A program made the position numbers and the translations under genes. A stretch of 54,548 nt of DNA from Bacillus testis. Lineage in GTDB: Bacteria > Bacillota > Bacilli > Bacillales > DSM-1321. Shown here piece by piece: positions 18,179 to 27,323 of this stretch. Under the pieces are notes generated by a model. The model was not told the DNA's origin. It saw only the letters and a list, made by a program, of their open reading frames with translations, and searched no databases. Numbering within the stretch: the first letter of the stretch is position 1; the number at the start of each line of letters is the position of its first letter. The stretch covers positions 498,852-553,399 of the forward strand of contig NZ_LN851186.1 of NCBI RefSeq assembly GCF_001243895.1, read 5' to 3'.

Positions 18179-19321
18179 ATGAAAAAACATACCAAAAAAA
18201 TAGCGATGGTATTAGTCCTTGCTTTAATGACTGCCGTTTTGGCAGCATGCGGTAATAACGATAAAGAAGCTAAGGCTGGAGAAGGTAAAGATGGGTTAAA
18301 GATTGCTATTATAACGAGCCCTTCAGGCGTAGATGATGGCAACTTTAATGAAGATAACTATAACGGAATTTTGGACTTTATTAAAAACAATCCAACAGCA
18401 ACGGTAAAGGCTGTTAGAGAAGAATCTGGCGACCCAACTGCGTCTGTACAAGCGGTTGCTGATATTGTGGCTGATTATGATGTAATTATAACGCCTGGAT
18501 TCCAATTTGCTGGCGTTTCTAAGCTTGCTTTAGAAAACCCTGATAAAAAATTCATCATAAATGACTCTGAGCCAACTCCTATTGGGGACCAAACAGAATT
18601 CGACAATATCTTTGCCATGAATTTCGCTGAACAAGAAAGTGGCTTTTTTGCAGGGATGGCTGCAGCTCTTGAAACAAAATCAAATAAAGTAGCGGTAGTA
18701 AACGGAATTGCTTACCCTTCCAATGTCAATTATCAATTTGGTTTTGAATCCGGTGTAAATTATGCTAATAAGGCTTTCGGAAAGAATGTCGAAGTTGTTG
18801 AATTATCAGGTTATGCAGGAACGGATGTAACTGGCAAAAATGTTGGCGGTAACTATGCTGGATCTTTCTCAGATGAAGCAACCGGAAAAGTGATCGGAAA
18901 TGCATTGATCAAAAAAGGTGTAGATCGAATTTTTGTTGCAGCAGGCGGAACCGGCAATGGTGTGTTCACAGCGGTTAAGGAATCTAAGGGTGATGTAAAA
19001 GTCATTGGTGTAGATGTTGACCAATATGACGACGGTGTAAACGGTTCTGAGAATATCGTGTTAACATCAGCGGTAAAATTCATGGCCATGAATATTGAGA
19101 AGGCATTGAATTCAGTTGTTGATGGAAGCTTTAAAGGCGGAAATGTAGTCCTTCACGCAGATACAGATTCCACTGGATTTATTAAAGAAGAAGGCCGCCA
19201 TCAATTATCTGAGGATACACTTACGAAAATGAATGAAGCTTACGAGCTAGTGAAAGATGGCAAAATCGTGCCTGCATCCAATTTTAATGGCCACACGCCA
19301 GAGAAGTTTCCAGGACTATAA
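18179..19321 (+). CDS. nupN: Nucleoside-binding lipoprotein, BMP family (copy 1)
   Basis: 380 residues with a lipoprotein signal peptide ending LAAC (Cys about 24), so it is anchored outside the membrane. The BMP/PnrA fold is seen in VDDGNFNEDNYNGI, DVIITPGFQFAG, MNFAEQESGFFAGMAA and AGGTGNGVF, then VIGVDVDQYDD. The family binds purine nucleosides for ABC import; B. subtilis NupN is the close model, with about this neighbourhood. GAGGAGG lies before ATG 18179. It is riboswitch-controlled. A terminator-like hairpin separates it from the ATPase gene, so more binding protein than transporter should be made. A close paralogue lies at 23624. Confidence 0.93.
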   Translation: MKKHTKKIAMVLVLALMTAVLAACGNNDKEAKAGEGKDGLKIAIITSPSGVDDGNFNEDNYNGILDFIKNNPTATVKAVREESGDPTASVQAVADIVADYDVIITPGFQFAGVSKLALENPDKKFIINDSEPTPIGDQTEFDNIFAMNFAEQESGFFAGMAAALETKSNKVAVVNGIAYPSNVNYQFGFESGVNYANKAFGKNVEVVELSGYAGTDVTGKNVGGNYAGSFSDEATGKVIGNALIKKGVDRIFVAAGGTGNGVFTAVKESKGDVKVIGVDVDQYDDGVNGSENIVLTSAVKFMAMNIEKALNSVVDGSFKGGNVVLHADTDSTGFIKEEGRHQLSEDTLTKMNEAYELVKDGKIVPASNFNGHTPEKFPGL

Positions 19322-19353
19322 GAATAAATAGAAACACAATAATGCAATGAACC

Positions 19354-19418
19354 AATTAGAAGTTTATCATTTCCTGAAATCAGATTAACAAGGGGATGAT
19401 AAACTTCTAAATTTTTCT
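19354..19418 (+). terminator. Partial terminator after nupN copy 1
   Basis: TTAGAAGTTTATCATTTCC pairs with GGGATGATAAACTTCTAA, followed by ATTTTTCTTT. As the ATPase and permease genes have no obvious promoter of their own, some read-through is implied. Confidence 0.75.
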
Positions 19419-19450
19419 TTCTATGATTATTGTAATAAAGGAGAAAACAG

Positions 19451-20983
19451 ATGTCCGAGTATATTGTAGAAATGAAACATATAACCAAACGTTTCCCTGG
19501 AATAGTTGCGAATGACGATGTATCCATTGGCATAAAAAAAGGGGAAATTTTTGCTTTACTTGGAGAGAATGGCGCAGGTAAATCCACGCTGATGAGTATG
19601 TTGGGAGGCATGTACGAACCGGATGAAGGAGACATTTATATCCGGGGAGAGAAAGTGCAAATTAGTTCGCCTAACCATGCGGCAAAGCTTAATATCGGCA
19701 TGGTCCACCAGCATTTTAAGCTAGTTTCTGATTATACGATTACCGAGAATATTACTTTGGGAGTCGAGCCGATTAAAAAGTTTGCAGGCCTTTTTCCATA
19801 CGTGGATATTCGAAATGCCAATCGTAAAATTGAAGAACTGTCTAAAAAATTCGGCTTAGAAGTGGACCCCACGAAAAAAATAGCGGATCTTAATGTTTCT
19901 ATGCAGCAACGTGTAGAAATTTTGAAGGTTCTTTACCGTGAAGCAGAAATCCTCATTTTCGATGAACCAACAGCCGTGTTAACACCACAGGAAATCGAGT
20001 TCTTGCTCAATATTATCGAAGGACTGCGAGAAGGCGGGAAAACGATCATATTGATTACACATAAGCTGGAAGAAATCAAGAAAGTGGCTGATCGATGTGC
20101 CGTATTGAATAAAGGCAAACTAGTGGATGTGCTGGATGTAAAGACAACATCGATTAACCGTATGGCGCAATTAATGGTGGGCAGAGAGGTAAACTTTGAA
20201 GCAGAAAGAGCGCCTGCCCAATTTAAAGAAGAAGTATTAAAGGTAGAGCAACTAACGATTAAAAATGAAGACGGATTTGAAGTGGTGAAAGATGTTTCCT
20301 TTGCCATCCGCAGCGGTGAAATCTTTGCCATTGCTGGGGTCGCAGATAATGGCCAAGTCGAAATAGCGGATGCCATTGCTGGATTAACCAAGGTCAGCAG
20401 CGGAAAAATCCTCCTTCAGGGCAAGGATATCACGAATGAAAGTATAAGAAACAGAACAGAAACGGGAATATCGTATATCCCTGAAGACCGGCAAAGCTAT
20501 GGGCTGGTTTTGGATTTTGATTTATCAACCAATATAGCTTTAAAGCAGTACTATAAGGAGCCTTTTTCTAGTAAGGGAATCTTAAATAAAGAGGAATTCG
20601 AGCAATTTGGCAAGAAGATGATCGATAAATATGACATTCGAAGCGGACAAGGTGTCAAAACGCAAGTTCGTTCGATGAGCGGCGGCAATCAGCAAAAAGC
20701 GATTATTGCACGCGAAATCGAATTGCAATCGCCGCTTATGATTTTCGTTCAGCCAACGCGGGGAGTCGATATTGGCGCGATCGAGAACATCCATAAAATG
20801 ATGATTCAAGAACGGGACCGCGGAAAAGCGATTCTCCTCATTTCATTGGAGTTAGATGAAATCATGAATGTGGCGGATACCATTGGAGTGATCTATAACG
20901 GCCAACTTCAAAAAGTTGCTAGCAGTGAATCCTTAACGACGAATGAAGTCGGTGAATATATGATGGGGGCAAAGCATGAGTAA
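19451..20983 (+). CDS. nupO: Nucleoside ABC transporter, ATP-binding protein
   Basis: 510 residues with two fused ABC domains, as in sugar and nucleoside CUT2-type importers. Domain 1 is complete: Walker A GENGAGKST, LNVSMQQRVEI in the signature position and Walker B LIFDEPTAVL. Domain 2 lacks a classical P-loop (GVADNGQVE), has signature MSGGNQQKAI and LMIFVQPTRGVD instead of DEPT. This degeneracy is usual for the family, with hydrolysis mainly at one site. GGAG precedes ATG 19451; the stop overlaps the first permease gene by eight bases. Confidence 0.94.
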   Translation: MSEYIVEMKHITKRFPGIVANDDVSIGIKKGEIFALLGENGAGKSTLMSMLGGMYEPDEGDIYIRGEKVQISSPNHAAKLNIGMVHQHFKLVSDYTITENITLGVEPIKKFAGLFPYVDIRNANRKIEELSKKFGLEVDPTKKIADLNVSMQQRVEILKVLYREAEILIFDEPTAVLTPQEIEFLLNIIEGLREGGKTIILITHKLEEIKKVADRCAVLNKGKLVDVLDVKTTSINRMAQLMVGREVNFEAERAPAQFKEEVLKVEQLTIKNEDGFEVVKDVSFAIRSGEIFAIAGVADNGQVEIADAIAGLTKVSSGKILLQGKDITNESIRNRTETGISYIPEDRQSYGLVLDFDLSTNIALKQYYKEPFSSKGILNKEEFEQFGKKMIDKYDIRSGQGVKTQVRSMSGGNQQKAIIAREIELQSPLMIFVQPTRGVDIGAIENIHKMMIQERDRGKAILLISLELDEIMNVADTIGVIYNGQLQKVASSESLTTNEVGEYMMGAKHE

Positions 20984-22127
20984 AGATAAAAAGAAAAGAA
21001 TCTTCCGTACAAGTCTTATTCAGCCATTAACGAATGAGAAATGGCAACCGATCTCCATACCTTTAATCTCCATAATTATAAGTTTTATTGCTGCCGCAGT
21101 TGTTATACTTTTAATCGGCAAAAACCCTTTACAGGCGTTCTATAACTTATTCCAAGGAGCGGGGATTTTACCTAAGCCCGCTTATGCTGGCTATAAGAGC
21201 ATGCTGACTGATTTTCTGAGCTTGCTGAATGCCATGACGCCGCTTGTGTTTGCCAGCTTGGCAGTCGCTGTAGCATTTAGAGCAGGCCTATTCAATATCG
21301 GGGTTGCCGGCCAAATGCTTGTCTCCGGTTTTTTAGCGACAATTATTGTTGGTTACAGCGGTTTGGATGCCATCCTCGCAAAGCCGCTTGTGCTGGTAAT
21401 CGGAATTGTTGCCGGGGGACTAATGGGGGGATTAGTAGGATGGCTGAAATATAAATTCAACATTAATGAAGTAGTCTCGACGATTATGTTGAATTATATG
21501 GCTCAATATGTCATCAGCTTTTTTATTCAAATGTATTATATTGACCCTGTTTCAAGACAGTCCCAATATATATCAGATGCAGCAAGATTAACTTTAGTGA
21601 ATGTCGAAATAGCTAATTTGAAAATGGATATTCCGCTCGGCTTCATTCTGGCTATTCTTTGCGCTGTTTTAGTCAAGTTTGTCATGGACAAAACGGTGGT
21701 TGGCTTTGAAATCAAAGCCGTTGGTTCCAATCGCAAAGCCGCTAAATATGCAGGGATTAATGTAGGAAGAAATACAGTCTTGGCGATGATTATTTCAGGA
21801 GGCTTGGCTGGCCTTGCGGGTGTCACTTATTATTTAGGCTATTTTTCTTCCATCCAGCCAAAGGTATTATCAAGCATCGGCTTTGATTCCATTGCTGTAT
21901 CGCTATTAGGGAACTCTCATCCGATTGGCGTGATTTTTTCTTCCTTTTTAGTATCTATTATTGATCAGGGAAGCACGTATATGAGTTCGCAGGCAGGAAT
22001 CAGACAAGAAATTTCTTCTGTGATCGTCGGGTTAATCCTCCTGTTTAGTGCATGCGGTGTGTATATGAAATATAAAATCAGCCGTTTGAAGGAAAAAGAA
22101 GTGGATCGGAAGGAGAGTGAATCATAA
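20976..22127 (+). CDS. nupP: Nucleoside ABC transporter permease 1
   Basis: 383 residues with about nine hydrophobic segments, of the BPD_transp_2 (LivH/RbsC-like) family. The typical GLFNIGVAGQMLVSGFL and KYAGINVGRN then ISGGLAGLAGV segments are visible. A charged N-terminal tail (KDKKKRIF) is cytoplasmic. It heterodimerises with the next gene product in the family model. It starts inside the ATPase gene's end, and its TAA overlaps the next ATG by one base. Confidence 0.93.
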   Translation: MSKDKKKRIFRTSLIQPLTNEKWQPISIPLISIIISFIAAAVVILLIGKNPLQAFYNLFQGAGILPKPAYAGYKSMLTDFLSLLNAMTPLVFASLAVAVAFRAGLFNIGVAGQMLVSGFLATIIVGYSGLDAILAKPLVLVIGIVAGGLMGGLVGWLKYKFNINEVVSTIMLNYMAQYVISFFIQMYYIDPVSRQSQYISDAARLTLVNVEIANLKMDIPLGFILAILCAVLVKFVMDKTVVGFEIKAVGSNRKAAKYAGINVGRNTVLAMIISGGLAGLAGVTYYLGYFSSIQPKVLSSIGFDSIAVSLLGNSHPIGVIFSSFLVSIIDQGSTYMSSQAGIRQEISSVIVGLILLFSACGVYMKYKISRLKEKEVDRKESES

Positions 22128-23086
22128 TGGATACAGTAATTATTGATGGTTTATCCTTTGCTCTGCCTCTTTTTATTATCGCAATAGGCGGCATATATAG
22201 TGAAAAGAGCGGTATTACCAATTTAGCACTTGAAGGCTTTCAAGGTTTTGGGGCATTCATCGGAGCGCTGTCAGCTGTTCTAATTGCAAATGCTTTTGGC
22301 ACAAATATTCAAGATTTATTTTACGTAGCGTTACTATTCGCGATGATTGGCGGAATGGCTTTTTCCGTTATTCATGCTGTACTAAGTATTAAGTTTAAGG
22401 CAGATCAAGTTATAAGCGGTGTCGTGATTAATATTTTGGCACTGGCCCTAACGACTTTCTTAACGACACAAATAAATGCACTTGTATTTGGAACGGCTTC
22501 AGACAAGTTCCAATTAGGTGTCATGGAACGGTTTACGGTTAATGGTTTAGCTGATATACCGGTCATTGGAGCAGTCTTTACGAATGTCTATCCGTTCGAA
22601 GTGATTATTATTGTGATTGCTATTTTTGCTTGGTATCTTTTATATAAAACACAATTTGGCATGCGCTTAAGAGCGTGCGGGGAAAATCCTCATTCAGTTG
22701 ATGCAGCAGGTGTAGATGTAGCGAAAATTAGATTTTCTGCCGTGTTAATTTCAGGTCTATTATCAGGCCTTGGCGGCATGTGTTTTGCATATTCTATTTC
22801 GGCTAATTTTTCTTCTAGTATTTATATGGGATATGGATTCTTGGCCATCGCTGCATTAATCTTTGGTAACTGGAGAATTCTCCCTACTTTAGCCGCTTGC
22901 CTTTTGTTTGGTTTTGCAAAATCCGGCGGGGCTTTTATTGCCCAGTCAATGGCATTGCCAAGCAGTTTTACCGATTTATTCATGATCTTACCGTACCTAT
23001 TAACATTATTGTTATTAATCTTTTTCTCTAAATCAAATCGCGCTCCTAAAGCTTTAGGGGAAATTTATGATAAGGGAAAAAGGTAG
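22127..23086 (+). CDS. nupQ: Nucleoside ABC transporter permease 2
   Basis: 319 residues with about eight membrane segments, also BPD_transp_2. Motifs GIYSEKSGITNLALEG, GVVINILALALTTFL and RACGENPHSVDAAGVDVAKI are those of NupQ/YufQ. It completes a three-component inner complex with the ATPase and first permease. A strong terminator follows at 23105. Confidence 0.93.
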   Translation: MDTVIIDGLSFALPLFIIAIGGIYSEKSGITNLALEGFQGFGAFIGALSAVLIANAFGTNIQDLFYVALLFAMIGGMAFSVIHAVLSIKFKADQVISGVVINILALALTTFLTTQINALVFGTASDKFQLGVMERFTVNGLADIPVIGAVFTNVYPFEVIIIVIAIFAWYLLYKTQFGMRLRACGENPHSVDAAGVDVAKIRFSAVLISGLLSGLGGMCFAYSISANFSSSIYMGYGFLAIAALIFGNWRILPTLAACLLFGFAKSGGAFIAQSMALPSSFTDLFMILPYLLTLLLLIFFSKSNRAPKALGEIYDKGKR

Positions 23087-23104
23087 GTATATGTATGTTT
23101 TGCT

Positions 23105-23152
23105 AACACCCCAAAAGTTAGGTTTCAACTCTAACTTTTGGGGTGTTTATTT
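23105..23152 (+). terminator. Terminator of the nupNOPQ operon
   Basis: CACCCCAAAAGTTAG and CTAACTTTTGGGGTG form a perfect 15-bp stem around a nine-base loop, followed by TTTATTTAT. The 230 bases from here to the next promoter hold no gene. Confidence 0.92.
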
Positions 23153-23381
23153 ATGTTGTCTAAACAAAGTGAAAAACGTACATGAGTGATTGTAAAAGAA
23201 TATCAAAAAGGAAGGATTGTTACCGAATGAACCAGAGGGTTTGTCATTGATAACTGATGATTCTAAGATCGATTTTTAAGAATTAATGCAGATTTGCTTC
23301 TAATATGGTTGAAATATACGTCCTGTTCGGCCAGTTTCCGAATGTTAATCGCAGTTGCATTAGAAAAAATACGGATTTTGT

Positions 23382-23410
23382 TTGACAGGCGGGATTACCG
23401 GTGGTACTAT
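23382..23410 (+). promoter_or_regulatory. Sigma-A promoter of nupN copy 2
   Basis: TTGACA (23382-23387), 17-base spacer, TACTAT (23405-23410): identical hexamers and spacing to copy 1, though the spacer has diverged. Confidence 0.8.
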
Positions 23411-23430
23411 GGCTTAGTGAGAATTTAAGT

Positions 23431-23580
23431 TATATTAGTATAACATTTGGAATGCGGCCAGGAGGCTTCTATTAATCGATCATGAATCGCTTGACTGCGA
23501 GGTTGAGCATAAAAAGATGGAGATGAATGTACCTTCCTGAAGTCAAGCACTGGTGTCATTCGGTGCTGTTGAATTTTCAC
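23431..23580 (+). promoter_or_regulatory. Degenerate purine riboswitch copy upstream of nupN2
   Basis: The leader aligns with the first riboswitch across its whole length. The stems P2 (TTTGG/CCAGG) and P3 remain possible, and GACTGC keeps the guanine-type C. But P1 now has a mismatch and wobbles, TATAAT became TATAAC, GATATGG became AATGCGG and GTTTCTACC became GCTTCTATT, changes in the ligand pocket. The antiterminator pair GCTTGACT/AGTCAAGC is kept (23489-23496, 23541-23548), whereas the terminator AGCAC/GTGCT is followed by GTTGAATTTTC instead of a T-run. Regulation by guanine is probably lost or altered. Confidence 0.7.
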
Positions 23581-23623
23581 ACAAGCAAAAATTCAACCTG
23601 ATTAACAGAGGAGAATCATTGTA

Positions 23624-24766
23624 ATGAAAAAACATACCAAAAAAATAGCAATGGTATTAGTCCTTGCATTAATGACGGCTGTTTTGGCAGCATGCGGAAA
23701 TAATGATAAGGAAGCAAAGGCTGGAACAGCTAAAGACGGATTAAAAATTGCGATTGTTACAAGTCTTACAGGCGTTGATGATGGCAACTTTAATGAAGAT
23801 AACTATAACGGGATTTTGAACTTTATTAAAAAACATCCAACAGCAACAGTAAAAGCTGTTAAAGAAGAATCTGGCGACCCTGCTGCGGCTGTACAAGCGG
23901 TTGCTGATATTGTGGCAGATTACGATGTTATTGTAACACCAGGGTTTCAATTCGCTGGAATTTCCAGTATTGCTTTAGAAAATCCGGACAAAAAGTTTAT
24001 TATAAATGACTCTGAGCCAACACCTGTAGGCGACCAAAAAGAATTTGATAATATCTATTCCATGAATTTCGCTGAACAGGAAAGCGGCTTTTTCGCAGGG
24101 ATGGCTGCAGCACTTGAGACAAAATCAAATAAAGTAGCGGTTGTAAATGGGATTGCTTATCCTTCAAACGTCAATTATCAATTTGGCTTTGAATCAGGCG
24201 TAAATTACGCTAATAAGGTTTTCGGAAAGAATATTGAAGTTGTTGAATTATCAGGTTATGCCGGCACGGATGTAACTGGCAAAAACATTGGCGGCAACTA
24301 TGCTGGATCTTTTGGAGATGAAGCAACCGGAAAAGTAATCGGAAATGCATTGATCAAAAAAGGCGTAGATCAAATTTTTGTTGCAGCAGGCGGAACCGGC
24401 AATGGCGTATTCACAGCGGTTAAGGAAGCAAAAGGCGACGTAAAAGTAATTGGTTGCGATGTTGACCAATATGATGACGGGGCCAATGGTTCTGAAAACA
24501 TCGTGTTAACATCTGTTGTTAAATTCATGTCGATGAATGTTGAAAAAGCATTGAATTCTGTTGTTGATGGAAGCTTTAAAGGCGGAAATGTCGTGCTTCA
24601 CGCAGATACAGAGTCCACCGGCTTTATTAAAGAAGAAGGCCGCCATCAATTATCAGCAGATACACTTACGAAAATGAATGAAGCTTACGAGTTAATGAAA
24701 GACGGCAAAATCGAACCTGCATCTAACTTTAATGGACATACTCCAGAAAAGTTTCCAGGACTATAA
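23624..24766 (+). CDS. Nucleoside-binding lipoprotein, BMP family (copy 2)
   Basis: 380 residues, the same length as copy 1 with no gaps; by eye about nine in ten residues agree. The signal peptide through Cys 24 is identical, and differences cluster on the surface (for example VIGCDVDQYDD with an extra Cys instead of VIGVDVDQYDD, and STGVDD vs PSGVDD-like changes near residue 45). Family function is nucleoside capture for the adjacent transporter. It stands alone with its own promoter, leader and terminator, so it arose by duplication of a unit covering promoter to terminator. It may have shifted specificity or simply escaped repression. Confidence 0.92.
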   Translation: MKKHTKKIAMVLVLALMTAVLAACGNNDKEAKAGTAKDGLKIAIVTSLTGVDDGNFNEDNYNGILNFIKKHPTATVKAVKEESGDPAAAVQAVADIVADYDVIVTPGFQFAGISSIALENPDKKFIINDSEPTPVGDQKEFDNIYSMNFAEQESGFFAGMAAALETKSNKVAVVNGIAYPSNVNYQFGFESGVNYANKVFGKNIEVVELSGYAGTDVTGKNIGGNYAGSFGDEATGKVIGNALIKKGVDQIFVAAGGTGNGVFTAVKEAKGDVKVIGCDVDQYDDGANGSENIVLTSVVKFMSMNVEKALNSVVDGSFKGGNVVLHADTESTGFIKEEGRHQLSADTLTKMNEAYELMKDGKIEPASNFNGHTPEKFPGL

Positions 24767-24797
24767 GAATAAATAGAAACATAATAAAGAAATAAAC

Positions 24798-24863
24798 GAT
24801 TAGAAGTTTATCATTTCCTGATTTTAGATGGATTAGGGAGTGGTGAACTTCTAATTTTTTTTT
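24798..24863 (+). terminator. Terminator after nupN copy 2
   Basis: TTAGAAGTTTATCA and TGGTGAACTTCTAA pair, followed by a nine-base T-run. It is the duplicated counterpart of the hairpin at 19354, here with a better T-run. Confidence 0.85.
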
Positions 24864-24989
24864 ATTATTGTGAGAAAGTTAGTCTCTTTTGGTAATATAA
24901 ACCGATTCAGCATCGTTTCCTGAGATGATAGAGTTCCTAATTTTTATAGAAAGTAAAAGAGTATAAGAGAACCTGCAAACAGAAGGAAT

Positions 24990-25709
24990 TTGGCATTGAA
25001 TCGCAAATTAATGTATAGATCAGAGAAGAGAATACTTAAGGAGATGATGAATATCAGTTCTGTATGGTCCAATAAAAAATGGGTAACACTTGGTGATTCT
25101 ATTACCTGGCAGGATGGCCAACCGTTTAATGATACAAATAAGATTGTAAGAGGGTATCAAACGGTTATGCGTGAACAGCTTGGATTTTCTGAAGTATTGA
25201 ATATGGGCGTTTCAGGCAGGCCGATGGCTAATGGCACCATGAATGGAGCAGGCACAAACACAACGGGGAAAAACATAGACTATACATCATTTGATTTAGT
25301 GACAATTGCGGCGGGAACAAACGATTTTAAACTGGATGTCCCAATAGAAAATGAAGAAGACGATTATGATACCAATACTTTCGATGGTGCCTATCAAGAT
25401 TTAATACGGTTTATTTTAGAACATAATCCTTGCATTCGAATTGTAATGTTTACACCACTGCAAAGAAACCATTCTATGTATGATGTACATTTTGTAAATA
25501 AGGCTGGGCATATATTAAATAGTTATGTGCAGAAAATAAAGGAAATTGGCGCTCAGTATAGTATTCCGGTATGCGATATGTATGGGAACAGTGGTTTTAC
25601 CGAACAAACATTGACAGCATTCACAAGAGATGGCCTTCATCCAAATGAGCGCGGGTATGAAAGAATGGGGAATTATGGAGCAGCTTTTTTGCAATCGATT
25701 GGTTGTTGA
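24990..25709 (+). CDS. SGNH/GDSL-family hydrolase
   Basis: About 220-239 residues. SGNH blocks are clear: GDSIT with the nucleophile Ser (block I), GVSGR (block II), AAGTND with the Asn (block III) and DGLHPN with the Asp-x-x-His pair (block V). No signal peptide is obvious, so the enzyme is probably cytoplasmic. The family removes acetyl or acyl esters from sugars, lipids or peptides. The start is uncertain: TTG 24990 or 24996 follow GAAGGA, while ATG 25044 or 25047 follow TAAGGAG. It stands between nucleoside uptake and the sugar cluster; deacetylation of an imported sugar is a guess. Confidence 0.85.
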   Translation: MALNRKLMYRSEKRILKEMMNISSVWSNKKWVTLGDSITWQDGQPFNDTNKIVRGYQTVMREQLGFSEVLNMGVSGRPMANGTMNGAGTNTTGKNIDYTSFDLVTIAAGTNDFKLDVPIENEEDDYDTNTFDGAYQDLIRFILEHNPCIRIVMFTPLQRNHSMYDVHFVNKAGHILNSYVQKIKEIGAQYSIPVCDMYGNSGFTEQTLTAFTRDGLHPNERGYERMGNYGAAFLQSIGC

Positions 25710-26085
25710 TTTTCGAAGTTTAGTATAAAAAAGATGAAGGCAATATAAATATCCCAACATTTTTGTGGTACTCCACGTTGTTGAAATAAAAAGTTGGCCA
25801 TGTGTAAACGCTGACATTTTTTTATTTGGCTCTTGGTCTCATTATTAAGTATTTGATGATGGCATTCACCAAGTGCTTTTACTTTATGAATTCCATGGTA
25901 CCATCCATCAGCCATGGCGTTTTTTATCATGCTCAACGTCCAGCTCCTTTGTCGACGGTCTTACCTGTTGACTTGCGAATCTCATGAAACGAAACCTTTT
26001 TAGGTATTGAGTCATCCATCTTATCATACGTCTATTTTCTAAAAGGTGGTTTGTTTTTAAATAAGTTGAGTGATTGATCATAAGG
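25710..26085. other. Gene-free stretch after the SGNH hydrolase gene
   Basis: No complete gene is visible. The minus strand has an open stretch (25673-25936) reading NAMADGWYHGIHKVKALGECH, which could be a fragment of an old gene, but I recognise no family and see no ribosome site worth trusting. Confidence 0.3.
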
Positions 26086-26176
26086 TTGATTGATAGGAGC
26101 GGAAGGTGCGAGACTCCTGCGGGATCACCGCCCGCCCCGCGGAAAGCGAGCATCCTGGAGCGGATATCAATCGTCG
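26086..26176. repeat. Shortened Bacillaceae intergenic palindromic repeat
   Basis: The segment GGAGCGGAAGGTGCGAGACT, then CTGCGGGATCACCGCCCGCC, then GGAAAGCGAGCATCCTGGAG and CGGATATCAATC matches, from memory, a widespread REP-like element in Bacillaceae genomes. Longer copies carry a further GC-rich segment between the GCGGGA and CACCGCC parts; this copy appears to have lost it. The ends (GATTGATAGGAGCGG, GGAGCGGATATCAATC) are partial inverted repeats. The local GC content is well above its surroundings. Confidence 0.65.
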
Positions 26177-26418
26177 CTTGCACCTTGGCTCTTCTTTTTA
26201 TCCTTTTACAAAAGGAGGTATTGAAGCCGTTTTCTATTTTGTTCATTGAAAAGATTGTTTTTCAACACTGTAAAAAGGATTGATTGTAAATTGGTGCTTA
26301 ATTGGTTTAAGGATTCTGGAGAAAGAAGATAAAAAGGAAATAAAAAGACAGTTGCTATAATTAATTTCAAAATATTGTAAAAATAATTGTAATTTTTTTG
26401 AAGAAAAGTTAGTATTAT

Positions 26419-26438
26419 ATAAACCAGATATGAACCAA
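26419..26438. promoter_or_regulatory. Candidate operator 1 of the sugar regulon
   Basis: AACCAGATATGAACCA (26422-26437) occurs identically at 31412-31427. Both copies sit just upstream of a ribosome binding site and just after the -10 region, and consist of two ATGAACCAG-like units 11 bases apart. TATTAT at 26413-26418 is a plausible -10. The GntR-type regulator encoded at 34616 is the natural candidate to bind it. Confidence 0.6.
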
Positions 26439-26460
26439 CGGAAAGGGGAGGATAAACGAA

Positions 26461-27323
26461 TGAAATTGGGCGTAAGTTCATACAGCCTACATCAAGCGGT
26501 CCACAAAGGAGACATGACTTTTTTGGATTCTATTAGCTGGGTAAAAGAAAACGGCGGCGAACACTTTGAGGTGGTTCCCATTCACTTTGACTTGGTTGAA
26601 CAGCCGGATTTAATAGCGGCCATAAAATCAAAAGCGCAAAGTGAAGAGATCGAACTATCCAATTATGCAATCGGAGCCAATTTTATTCAGCCTACGGAAC
26701 AAAAATATGAAAAAGAGATTGAGAGAGTAAAATGCCATGTGGATGTAGCGAAAGCATTGGGAGTCCGTTTTATGCGGCATGATGTAGCAATAAGGCCTCT
26801 CTGTGACACGCACATCGAACAATACTACCATGATTTGCCGCTTATGGTGAGGGCATGCCAGGAAATTGCTGATTATGCGAAGCCGTTTGGCATTACCACC
26901 AGTGTAGAGAACCATGGCTATTATCTACAAGCTAGCGATCGAGTGCAGCTTTTGGTTCGATTGGTCAACAGGGATAATTTTAAGACAACTTTGGATGTGG
27001 GCAATTTTTTGTGTGTGGATGAAGATCCAATCAACGCGGTGATGAATAATCTTCCATTTGCATCATTTATCCATATTAAAGATTTTTATTACCGGGATAC
27101 GATTATTGAAATGGGGGAAGGTTGGTTTACTTCTAAAAATGGCAAATCACTCAGAGGGGCAATTGCTGGAGAAGGAGATTTGAATATGACCGAAGTAATC
27201 AGAATAATCAAACAATCAAATTATCAAGGCGCCATTTCATTAGAATTTGAGGGGATTGAAGACTGTGGCCAAGCGATTAAATCAGGCCTTGCCAATATAC
27301 GCAGGATTTGGGACCAAGTATGA
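26461..27323 (+). CDS. Sugar phosphate isomerase/epimerase family protein (xylose-isomerase-like TIM barrel)
   Basis: 287 residues of the AP-endonuclease-2 / IolE-IolI-like TIM-barrel family, which bind a divalent metal and move carbonyl or hydroxyl groups on sugars and cyclitols. Visible are MKLGVSSYSLHQA, the metal-ligand region SVENHGYY (Glu-Asn-His), TTLDVGNFL, FIHIKDFYY (His-x-Lys) and AISLEFEGIED (terminal Glu). ATG 26461 follows AAAGGGGAGG; upstream ATG 26430 lies within the operator. It heads a five-gene operon whose next start overlaps by ATGA. The substrate is unknown. Confidence 0.88.

Noticed and set aside
23431..23503. Adenine-class riboswitch
   Set aside because: The base that pairs with the ligand is C in GACTGC, not T, so the second leader is not adenine type.
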